Made by a program: the position numbers and the translations under genes. Below the pieces are notes generated by a model. That model saw nothing but the letters and a program-made list of their open reading frames with translations. It made no database searches and was not told the origin of the DNA. Of a stretch of DNA of 45,690 bases, positions 1 through 6,387 are shown in pieces (positions within the stretch are counted from its first letter, which is position 1; every line of letters begins with the position of its first letter). Origin of the DNA: Nitrosomonas sp. (lineage in GTDB: Bacteria; Pseudomonadota; Gammaproteobacteria; Burkholderiales; Nitrosomonadaceae); contig JAMWZW010000016.1 in NCBI GenBank assembly GCA_024281995.1, positions 1-45,690 of the forward strand. The letters run 5' to 3'.

Positions 1-2
1 TA

Positions 3-56
3 GAGGGTGAGACTCAGAGTGAGGATGGTGAAGAAGAGGAAGACGACGAAGAGTAA
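3..56 (+). CDS. C-terminal tail of an unidentified acidic protein (partial)
   Basis: The window opens inside a reading frame that runs from base 3 to a TAA at 54-56. The 17 visible residues are almost entirely Glu, Asp, Gly and Ser, ending in a run of Glu and Asp. A strong terminator follows about 55 bases later, which supports this being a true gene end. Acidic tails of this kind occur on many RNA-binding or chaperone-like proteins, and too little is visible to name a family. Confidence 0.55.
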   Translation, partial: EGETQSEDGEEEEDDEE

Positions 57-110
57 GCTTGTTCCGCTGTGATAAAAGAGAACTTTGGAATGATTTTGCT
101 AACATAACTA

Positions 111-149
111 AAACCCGTACAAATTGTATTGTACGGGTTTTTTGTTTTT
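111..149 (+). terminator. Rho-independent terminator
   Basis: A perfect 12-bp stem (111-122 with 129-140) closes a 6-base loop and runs into a T-rich tract at 138-149. It lies just after the truncated upstream gene and probably ends that transcript. The A-rich 5' side could let it work in both directions. Confidence 0.9.
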
Positions 150-428
150 GAGCTTAGTGTTATTTATTGTTTTCTGGGTATTAGTATTAGAAGTACTTAA
201 AAAAATATGCTATTTTTTGATAGGTTATTCATGGAAAAGCTACAAAGCTAGGAAATACGATTCTAAGCATTATTGAATTTACCAGCAAAATAAGAATCAA
301 AAATTATGTATAGCTATAAATTTATTGAGATTTCATTTTTAGTCTTTTGAAGTTATTTTTTATATTTACTACATGGAATTAAAAAATATAAATAACGTAG
401 TGAGTAATTGAGGAGGGGTAGTTAAAAT
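150..428 (+). other. AT-rich leader region before the RNA helicase
   Basis: These bases hold no convincing reading frame. The region is very AT-rich and ends in a strong ribosome-binding site, aggagg at 411-416, 12 bases before the helicase ATG. Promoter and any 5' leader must lie here. Long 5' leaders are known for cold-shock RNA helicases, but no specific structure could be confirmed by eye. Confidence 0.4.
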
Positions 429-1931
429 ATGTCTTTTGAGCAGCTCGGGTTATCGATCGATCTTTTGCGCGCAATTTCTGAACAAGGATACAAGAAACCA
501 ACGCCGATTCAAGAACAAGCAATACCGGCAATATTGAATGGTAGCGACGTAATGGGCGGTGCTCAGACAGGTACCGGGAAAACTGCGAGTTTTACTTTGC
601 CTATGTTGAGAAGATTAGAAGTTTATGCAAATAATAGCATGTCTCCAGCAAAGCACCCCGTTCGCGCATTAATTTTAGTGCCTACTAGAGAGCTTGCTGT
701 ACAAGTATATGAAAGTGTTAGAACTTATGCAAGGTATTTGCCACTCAGAGCCACTGTTGTTTTCGGTGGTGTAAATATAGATGCACAGATTGAAGCCGTT
801 CGTTTTGGTATTGAGATTTTGGTGGCAACTCCTGGCCGTTTATTAGACCATCTACAACAAAAGACTTTGTCACTAAGTAAAGTTGAAATTTTAATCTTAG
901 ATGAAGCTGATCGAATGCTCGACATGGGTTTTTTACCTGATATAAAACAAATTGTACAAATACTACCTGAAGAAAGGCAGAACTTGATGTTTTCCGCTAC
1001 TTTTTCTGGGGAAATTAAAAAACTTGCAAATAAGATATTGAAAAAGCCTGTACTTATTGAAGTTGCAAAGCAAAACTCAGTAAGTGAAATGATTACACAT
1101 GTTGTGCATCCCATTGAATCTTGCAGAAAGCAAGAATTATTAATTTTCTTGATCGAGCAAAAAGAACTGCAACAAGTATTAATCTTTACACGAACAAAAC
1201 AAGGAGCAGATCGTTTGGCGCAATATTTGAATCGTCATAATATTTCAAGCGCTGCATTACACGGAGATCGAAATCAGCTACAGCGTAGCCAAGCATTGGA
1301 GAGCTTTAAAAATGGACTGACTCGAGTTCTAGTTGCTACTGATGTGGCGGCACGAGGACTTGATATTGATGAGTTGAGTTATGTGATTAACTTTGAATTA
1401 CCTAATACTGCGGAGGACTATATACATCGTATTGGCCGTACAGGGCGTGCGGGTACCAAAGGTGTGGCAATTTCACTGGTATGCCAAGAAGAAAGCAAGT
1501 TATTAGCAGGTATTGAGAAATTGCTAAAAGCTAAAATAAAGATAGAGGAAATTAGCGAGTTTGAAGCAACGAAACAACAATTACAAAGTGTAAAATCTAA
1601 TGCTTTAATCGAAGAAAAAAAAATTAAACGTACTAATTCGTCATCCAATAGAATTAAGCAACCTTCTCTTATAAAACAAAATAAAGCAGCTACGGTTGAT
1701 TTTAAAAATGAAGTGATAACAAAAAAAAATCATCACATGGAAAAATCTGAAGATCCATTGTTTACTCAACCCTATATATCGAAATTTTCTCATGTACAAG
1801 CTAATCAAATAGAGAATGAAAAGCTAATCGAGAGAAATATGCTTCATCGTAGAAGGTATGGATATTCAAATAAGCCATTACCTGCACTATTTATTCCATC
1901 AGTAATGAATAAACAAAAACTAGAAGGATAA
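429..1931 (+). CDS. rhlE: DEAD-box ATP-dependent RNA helicase, RhlE family
   Basis: This 500-residue cytoplasmic protein has the full DEAD-box helicase core: a Q motif around residues 21-33, Walker A AQTGTGKT at 45-52, PTREL and TPGR, DEAD at 158-161, SAT at 189-191, and HRIGRTGR near 333-340. RhlE-type helicases unwind short RNA duplexes in ribosome assembly and mRNA decay, often under cold stress. After the core (from about residue 370) comes a basic, Lys/Asn-rich, low-complexity tail, usual for RNA binding in this family, which ends with a short conserved-looking HRRRYGY segment. The ATG follows the aggagg at 411-416. The gene stands alone; transposon debris begins about 30 bases after its stop. 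Family is certain; the RhlE subgroup is inferred from length and motif context. Confidence 0.9.
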   Translation: MSFEQLGLSIDLLRAISEQGYKKPTPIQEQAIPAILNGSDVMGGAQTGTGKTASFTLPMLRRLEVYANNSMSPAKHPVRALILVPTRELAVQVYESVRTYARYLPLRATVVFGGVNIDAQIEAVRFGIEILVATPGRLLDHLQQKTLSLSKVEILILDEADRMLDMGFLPDIKQIVQILPEERQNLMFSATFSGEIKKLANKILKKPVLIEVAKQNSVSEMITHVVHPIESCRKQELLIFLIEQKELQQVLIFTRTKQGADRLAQYLNRHNISSAALHGDRNQLQRSQALESFKNGLTRVLVATDVAARGLDIDELSYVINFELPNTAEDYIHRIGRTGRAGTKGVAISLVCQEESKLLAGIEKLLKAKIKIEEISEFEATKQQLQSVKSNALIEEKKIKRTNSSSNRIKQPSLIKQNKAATVDFKNEVITKKNHHMEKSEDPLFTQPYISKFSHVQANQIENEKLIERNMLHRRRYGYSNKPLPALFIPSVMNKQKLEG

Positions 1932-2021
1932 CAGCATAACAACTATTTAATACTGTAATTTATATGTAATTCCGACTAGATCTGACAGTTACCCGATTTG
2001 ACGATGTTCCTGTTATCAAAT

Positions 2022-2272
2022 TCAGTTATTCAATGCGGTAATTTTATCGTCCCAAACCTCTTTTGCGTCAATTAAAGTTTGCATTGGGGTGCATCCGCAG
2101 CACATCTTGCCCTGGTGAGTACGTGCGTTGTTGTAATACGCTATCCTGTCATCCAAATCGTGCTGTAACTCTTCAATGAAGTGATAGATCTTGCGCCGGA
2201 ATGCCACCTGATAGAATTCCTGCAAGATAGTCTTGTGGAAACGCTCAAAAATACCGTTGGTCTGCGGATGAA
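2022..2272 (-). pseudogene. IS481-family transposase, C-terminal fragment
   Basis: Read on the minus strand, this piece encodes roughly the last 80 residues of the transposase found intact at 27929-28972. It starts within the HPQTNG segment, retains the catalytic Glu of the DDE triad (NGIFERFHKT), and ends with the same DDKIT-LNN tail and stop at 2022-2024. Homology stops near 2272, where unrelated sequence leads into the IS3 element. It shows several amino-acid differences from the intact copy (for example CGCTP for CGRTP), so this is an older or separate copy. It has no start and cannot be functional. Confidence 0.88.
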
Positions 2273-2329
2273 AAACTCCTGCACAACTCCCCCATTAGTC
2301 GAATAACGGTATGATGTGGTTCAATAGAT

Positions 2330-2347
2330 CCGGACACTCCAGTTAAG
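2330..2347 (+). repeat. IS3 left inverted repeat core
   Basis: The sequence ccggacactccagttaag is the exact reverse complement of 3543-3560. Outside it, 2317-2329 matches the outer right end at 8 of 13 positions. Confidence 0.9.
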
Positions 2348-2374
2348 AGGAAATAGTGTTAATTGGAGGAAGAA

Positions 2375-2671
2375 ATGGAATCGAGGAAACAGTATACAAA
2401 GGAATTCAAGCTGGATGCGATCAGTCTGGTACTGGATCAGGGATTAACGATAGCAGAAGCTGCCAGAAGCCTGGGAATCAGGGCTAACATGCTTGGGCGA
2501 TGGATCAAGGAGAGCCAGGCGGATACAAATGGTCAGGCATTCCGCGGCAATGGGAAACTGACGCCGGAGCAGGAAGAAATCCGGCGGCTTAAGGTAGAAA
2601 ACAAGCAATTAAAGCTTGAGCGGCAAATATTAAAGGAGGCGGCGGTCTTCTTCGCGAAACAAACGAAGTGA
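2375..2671 (+). CDS. IS3 transposase OrfA (helix-turn-helix)
   Basis: This 98-residue protein binds the IS ends. Residues about 5-50 (KQYTKEFKLDAISLV... IAEAARSLGI... LGRWIKE) form the helix-turn-helix seen in IS3/IS911 OrfA, followed by a leucine-rich coiled segment (EEIRRLKVENKQLKLERQIL) that acts as the multimerisation zipper. ATG 2375 is chosen over the TTG at 2363 because ggagga at 2365-2370 is a good ribosome-binding site for it. Its stop overlaps the GTG of OrfB (gtga at 2668-2671), with OrfB in the -1 frame, the usual IS3 arrangement for coupling or frameshifting. The frame itself looks intact. Confidence 0.88.
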   Translation: MESRKQYTKEFKLDAISLVLDQGLTIAEAARSLGIRANMLGRWIKESQADTNGQAFRGNGKLTPEQEEIRRLKVENKQLKLERQILKEAAVFFAKQTK

Positions 2672-3529
2672 AATATTCGTTCATCACCCAAAAGAAGAAG
2701 ACCTGCCCGGTTGGCCTAATGTGCCGGCTATTGGGTGTCAGTCGCAGTGCTTACTATAACTATGAGCAGTACCGTAGAAACCAGTCTGATGATTTGCGTC
2801 ATCAACAACTGCTTGATGCTGTGCAGAATATTGCAAAATGGTGCGATTACACCTATGGCAGCCGCAGGATGAAACGAGCGCTAAATGCCTTAGGCTATCG
2901 TGTTAGTCGCTGGAAGGGGAGAAGACTAATGCAGGAAGCCGGGATACAAGTGAGACACCGGAAGAAATACAAGGTGACGACGGACAGCAATCACCCGTTG
3001 CCAGTGTTTGAGAACCGATTAAACCGGCAATTTACGGTTGCCAGACCGGATCAAGTCTATGTTAGCGACATTACCTACATTTGGACTCAGAAAGGCTGGC
3101 TGTATCTGGCGGTTGTCATCGATTTGTTCTCCAGGAAGGTGGTGGGCTGGAGTATGAGCTCACGTATGAAAGCGAGTCTGGTTTGTGATGCATTGCGAAT
3201 GGCGATCAGGCTACGCCGGCCACCGCCTGGCCTGATCGTGCAGCATGACTCGCGGGGCGCAGCATGCCAGCAAAGCGTACCGCAATCTACTGAAAGCATA
3301 CGGTTTTATTGGCAGCATGAGTCGTCTGGGAAATTGTTGGGATAATGCGGTTGCGGAAAGCTTCTTTGGTAGCCTCAAGCAGGAACGCTGCCAATGGCGG
3401 CATTACCAAACCCGCTATGCAGCATGGCAGGACATTTTGCAGTATATCGCTGTGTTTTATAACAACCAAAGACTGCATTCATACCTGGATTACAAAAGTC
3501 CAAATCAATATGAAGCAGAAGCAGCATAA
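2668..3529 (+). pseudogene. IS3 transposase OrfB, frameshifted in the DDE catalytic domain
   Basis: OrfB is the rve-type integrase that carries the DDE triad. The first part (from GTG 2668) has an HTH_21-like segment and the first Asp in VSDITYI. The rest continues in another frame from about 3251 to the stop at 3529 and contains ASKAYRNLLKAYGF, the catalytic Glu in NAVAESFFGSLKQE and the YNNQRLHSYL tail. The break lies at 3247-3250, where IS3 transposases have HSDRG: four bases stand where six are expected, a net two-base deletion that removes the second catalytic Asp context. Without correction the upstream frame runs on to a false stop at 3345. This copy is inactive unless the deletion is a sequencing error. 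Confidence 0.88.
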
Positions 3530-3542
3530 TTGATAAAAGCAG

Positions 3543-3560
3543 CTTAACTGGAGTGTCCGG
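3543..3560 (+). repeat. IS3 right inverted repeat core
   Basis: The sequence cttaactggagtgtccgg is the exact reverse complement of 2330-2347; the outer end extends to 3573. Confidence 0.9.
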
Positions 3561-3576
3561 TTTTACTTGACCATAC

Positions 3577-3588
3577 ATGGATGCCCAC
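3577..3588 (+). repeat. IS1111-like sub-terminal inverted repeat, left
   Basis: atggatgcccac pairs with 4746-4757 with one mismatch. Confidence 0.7.
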
Positions 3589-3868
3589 ATTCTGCCAAGC
3601 ATTCATTCAGTGATTTTGAGAAGGTATAAGATTGCAGCCATACATCCGGATTTTATATGAGGCGCATTGCCTCTATCCCTGATGGAATCCGCTGAGTAAC
3701 GCCTTATCAGGTCAACGTGCTCTATGCACTTGGTCAAATTTAGGTTTAGCCACTCACGGTCTGACCAGTCTCGCCATCATGTCATGATTGCCTGTGCAAT
3801 CGGGGGAAATTTTTCTCCTTAAACTCGTTCAATTATAACGTTACCAATACATCTCTATTCAGCTGGCC
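3589..3868 (-). ncRNA. Candidate bridge/seek RNA region of the IS110-family element
   Basis: In the IS1111 subgroup of IS110, the guide RNA that pairs with donor and target DNA is encoded in the non-coding end downstream of the transposase gene. This stretch occupies that position. It has no long frame and contains small hairpins such as gaggc-gcatt-gcctc at 3659-3673. RNA boundaries and guide loops were not determined. The call rests on position and family knowledge, not on a sequence match. Confidence 0.35.
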
Positions 3869-3871
3869 CGA

Positions 3872-4674
3872 TCAGGCTGCGGCAGCGGACACTGCCGAAG
3901 TGTGATGGGGGTGGAATTTAGTGTCTTTAGCGAGCAACGCCCAAATAATACGTGCGTTTTTATTTGCCAGTGCAACGGCAGCAACATTCTTGTTGCGCCG
4001 CATCATTAGCTTGCGCAGCCAGCTATCAGGTTCAGCCTTGTTCTCGGCAAACCGAATGACCGCTCGTGCTCCGTGGATCATCAAAGTGCGCAAGTAAGTG
4101 TCGCCACGTTTACTGATGCCCAGCAATGTTTGCTTGCCACCGCTGGAGCGTTGCTTTGGAACCAATCCGAGCGATGCCGAAAGTTGCCTGCCGTTCTTGA
4201 ATTCCGTGGCATTTCCCACAGTTGCAACAATGGCGCTCGCCGTGATCGGGCCAATGCCGGGAATGGCTTCCAGCCTTTGACTGGCTTCATTCTCCTTGTG
4301 CCACAGCTTGATCTGCAGCTCCAGTTCCTCCACCTGACGATTCAACTCCTTGAAATGGTCGTTCAGTCTTTCCAACAACTTGCGCAGCGTACCTGGCAAA
4401 CCATTCTCGGCATCTTCCAAAATATCCGGCATACGCTTGTTGATGGATCGGATCCCTGAGGTATCACAATACCAAATTCGCCCAGCTTTCTCGCCCAATG
4501 GTGTGAACTACCGCAGGCTTCCATGCCAATCAGGCAGGGCTCAAGATTGACAAAGAACTTCGTCATATCACTGCGACGCAGTTGCTTGCGCAGCACGGCC
4601 TTGCCATGTACATCCATACCGTGAATCTGAAATACTTCTTTTGCCAAATCAATGCCTATCATTGTAATCTTCAT
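3872..4674 (-). pseudogene. IS110-family transposase, internally deleted and frameshifted
   Basis: The minus-strand frame starting at 4674 shows the DEDD RuvC-like beginning: GIDLAKEVF with Asp9, and MEACGSSHHWARKL with Glu52. It then jumps directly to EFGIVIPQG, a segment that in full-length relatives lies about 80 residues further on. The NKNDAAD segment holding the last two acidic residues is missing. At about 4457-4462 a one-base deletion (PQG/IR) shifts the frame, after which the sequence continues in good register through EDAENGLPGTLRKLL, IPGIGPITASAIVA and the serine-containing domain SASLGLVPKQRSSGGK to the stop at 3872. It is doubly disabled. The ATG at 4674 is the family's normal start. 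Confidence 0.88.
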
Positions 4675-4745
4675 GTCGGACGCTCCTCTTTATTGGGTGG
4701 GCTTTATTGCGCCACTACTTTGGCACCTTGATGCCGTTTAGGATA

Positions 4746-4757
4746 GTGGGCGTCCAT
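4746..4757 (+). repeat. IS1111-like sub-terminal inverted repeat, right
   Basis: gtgggcgtccat is the inverted partner of 3577-3588, with one mismatch. Confidence 0.7.
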
Positions 4758-4772
4758 TCCATTAGGTCAACT

Positions 4773-4810
4773 AGCAAGACCCTAAGTCAGATCAAATCTG
4801 AACTACTGCA
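4773..4810 (+). repeat. Right-end remnant of an IS481-type element
   Basis: This sequence closely follows the right end of the intact element at 29048-29085: gcaagacc, then gtcagatca, then tctgaactact and a final CA. It differs at only a few positions. It closes the composite whose left end is near 1965. Confidence 0.75.
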
Positions 4811-4832
4811 GTTTATAACTTTGACGGTACGA

Positions 4833-5765
4833 TTAATTTCCTGGATCAAAGTTTAATAAAGTAAACTGACTTAATTGTGTATTGGTTAACTGCATTTGAA
4901 CATTCCTAACAGTGTTGGTGGAAGTGACGATGACTGAAGGGATATATAATATTCCGGTTGAACTTGAAAAAGTTGCAATGTTAATAGGTTTTGTAGGTAA
5001 TGGTGTAATGTTAGCTATATCAAGCTCAAATACTAAGTTTGGATTATCTTGAATCAATCGTAAATTAACTTCAAATGCTTCATTTGTCCCAATATCAACA
5101 GCAAAGCTTAAAACTCCGTCACTAAATACTCCCGTTGCATTAATTACTTCAACTTGGTTGATCTGTACGAGATTGCTGACAAGCACGTTCGAGCCATTAA
5201 AATCTATCGTTGGTATTTCAGTGAAATTACCTCCCAGGTTAGTTACTGGCAGTTTTCCGATAGCATCAATAGTATTCATTCCATCAAAAATAATGCGTCC
5301 AAATACTGTAAAGCCGCTATTCTGGGTATCTAGATTTCGTTGTCCTTGGTTATTATCAGAAAGATTCACAAACCACTGACTGGTCGCACTATCTGGATTT
5401 TCTGGAAGCTTTGCCATAGCAACAGTTCCGCGTGTATTAGAAATTCTAAATTCGTTGACTATCGGTGCAAATGTATTAACAGGAGCAATTGTTTTTCCAT
5501 TAGCTGCATCGACGATCTTAAAACCACCCCCCTGAATTACAAACCCAGGAACACTACGGTGAATAATTCCATTGGTATAAGCATCAGTTGTAATATAGTT
5601 AAGAAAATTGGTTGCTGTGATTGGTGTTCGTGTTTCAAAAAGTTCTATGCAAAACGGTCCAACATTGGTATTAAAACACACCACTGAATTAGCCTGTGTA
5701 ATGGGTGTAAAAAATATAAAGCTAACAAATGATAAGATTTTAAAATATAGAAGAATTAAGCGCAT
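4833..5765 (-). CDS. Secreted cyclophilin-type peptidyl-prolyl isomerase with an extra C-terminal domain
   Basis: The 310-residue product starts with a signal peptide (hydrophobic to about residue 24, cut after TQA), so it is periplasmic or exported. Residues about 27-195 are a cyclophilin domain that catalyses cis-trans isomerisation of prolyl bonds: TNVGPFCIELFE, TPITATNFLNYI, IIHRSVPGFVIQGGGF, NEFRISNTRGTVAMAK and SQWFVNLSDN with FTVFGRI. Bacterial single-domain relatives end near there. Here a further 110 residues of beta-type, Asn/Val/Ile-rich sequence follow that I do not recognise. No ribosome-binding site stands out before the ATG. The stop lies only 23 bases from the right IS481 remnant, so the downstream region may have been lost. 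Function as a folding helper is inferred from the family. Confidence 0.85.
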   Translation of the reverse strand: MRLILLYFKILSFVSFIFFTPITQANSVVCFNTNVGPFCIELFETRTPITATNFLNYITTDAYTNGIIHRSVPGFVIQGGGFKIVDAANGKTIAPVNTFAPIVNEFRISNTRGTVAMAKLPENPDSATSQWFVNLSDNNQGQRNLDTQNSGFTVFGRIIFDGMNTIDAIGKLPVTNLGGNFTEIPTIDFNGSNVLVSNLVQINQVEVINATGVFSDGVLSFAVDIGTNEAFEVNLRLIQDNPNLVFELDIANITPLPTKPINIATFSSSTGILYIPSVIVTSTNTVRNVQMQLTNTQLSQFTLLNFDPGN

Positions 5766-6035
5766 AATAGTTTAGGGTATTGATATTGCGAAATATGAAA
5801 TTTTGCGATAGAAATTGGGACGAAGCAATTATTTTATAAAATTATCAACTAAATAAATATCTCTGTGTAGGAAGAGAAAAATAGAAAAAAACTATATTTT
5901 TGTTGTGTTAGAAATAAGTCTGCAAAGTGTAGTTGATGCAACGATGATTTTCAGTAATTTGGAGGATGGCGTTATTTATCAGAATTCTGTTAAAATTAAA
6001 GATTCTATAAAAGTGTCAAGCAAGGAAAAGTTGTC

Positions 6036-6359
6036 ATGGCTTATGTAGTAACTGAAAATTGCATTAAATGTAAATATACCGATTGTGTCGATGTATGTCC
6101 GGTAGATTGTTTTCGTGAGGGTCCGAATTTTTTAGTTATTGATCCGGATGAATGTATCGATTGCACATTATGTGTTGCAGAATGTCCCGTGGAAGCAATT
6201 TATGCTGAGGATGATGTGCCGGATGAGCAAACCCATTTTATTGATCTGAATGCCGAATTATCAAAAAAATGGCGGCCGATTATTGAGAAAAAAGATGCAT
6301 TGCCAGACGCGGATGAGTGGGCGAGTGTTAAAGATAAATTGGATCATTTACAACGCTAA
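6036..6359 (+). CDS. fdxA: 7Fe ferredoxin (3Fe-4S / 4Fe-4S), FdxA type
   Basis: This 107-residue cytoplasmic electron carrier has two cysteine clusters: [18 protein letters not shown] near residues 9-26 and [16 protein letters not shown] near 40-55. Together they bind one [3Fe-4S] and one [4Fe-4S] cluster in the FdxA family. The C-terminal 50 residues ([14 protein letters not shown]) match the family's usual extension and length. A ribosome-binding site aaggaaaag precedes the ATG. The AddB-like nuclease gene follows after 28 bases, so the three genes to 12631 could share a transcript, although ferredoxin is usually monocistronic. The partner enzyme is not evident. Confidence 0.93.
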   Translation: MAYVVTENCIKCKYTDCVDVCPVDCFREGPNFLVIDPDECIDCTLCVAECPVEAIYAEDDVPDEQTHFIDLNAELSKKWRPIIEKKDALPDADEWASVKDKLDHLQR

Positions 6360-6387
6360 GCAGCAATGGCGGTAATCCAGATACCGC

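Larger units (their letters stand above)
2317..3573 (+). mobile_element. IS3-family insertion sequence, defective
   Basis: The element is about 1257 bp with two overlapping transposase frames typical of IS3. Its ends carry a perfect 18-bp inverted repeat (2330-2347 and 3543-3560) that extends outwards, with mismatches, to TGG...CCA termini at 2317 and 3573. No clean target duplication is visible next to the termini, which fits later rearrangement of this locus. The OrfB frame is broken at the catalytic centre, so the copy cannot move itself, though its ends look complete and could be used by an active copy elsewhere. Confidence 0.88.
3574..4764 (-). mobile_element. IS110-family (IS1111-like) insertion sequence, defective
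   Basis: A minus-strand IS110-type transposase pseudogene (3872-4674) is flanked by a short inverted repeat, atggatgcccac at 3577-3588 and gtgggcgtccat at 4746-4757 (one mismatch in 12). Sub-terminal repeats of this size set a few bases inside the ends are the mark of the IS1111 subgroup. The roughly 300-bp non-coding stretch lies after the transposase gene, also as in IS1111. The left end directly abuts the IS3 right end. Exact termini are inferred from the usual overhangs of the subgroup, not seen from an empty site. Confidence 0.72.
1965..4810. mobile_element. Broken IS481-type element carrying nested IS3 and IS110 elements
   Basis: The left edge (about 1965-1989) and right edge (about 4773-4810) match the two ends of the intact IS481-family element at 27867-29085, including the shared gatctgacag core of its inverted repeats. 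Between them sit the 3' part of its transposase gene (2022-2272), a full-length IS3 element (2317-3573) and an IS110-family element (about 3574-4764). Most of the original IS481 body, including the 5' two thirds of its transposase gene, is missing. The flanks carry tttata at 1959-1964 and at 4812-4817, a possible target duplication offset by one base. The structure is inferred by comparing copies within this window. Confidence 0.75.
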
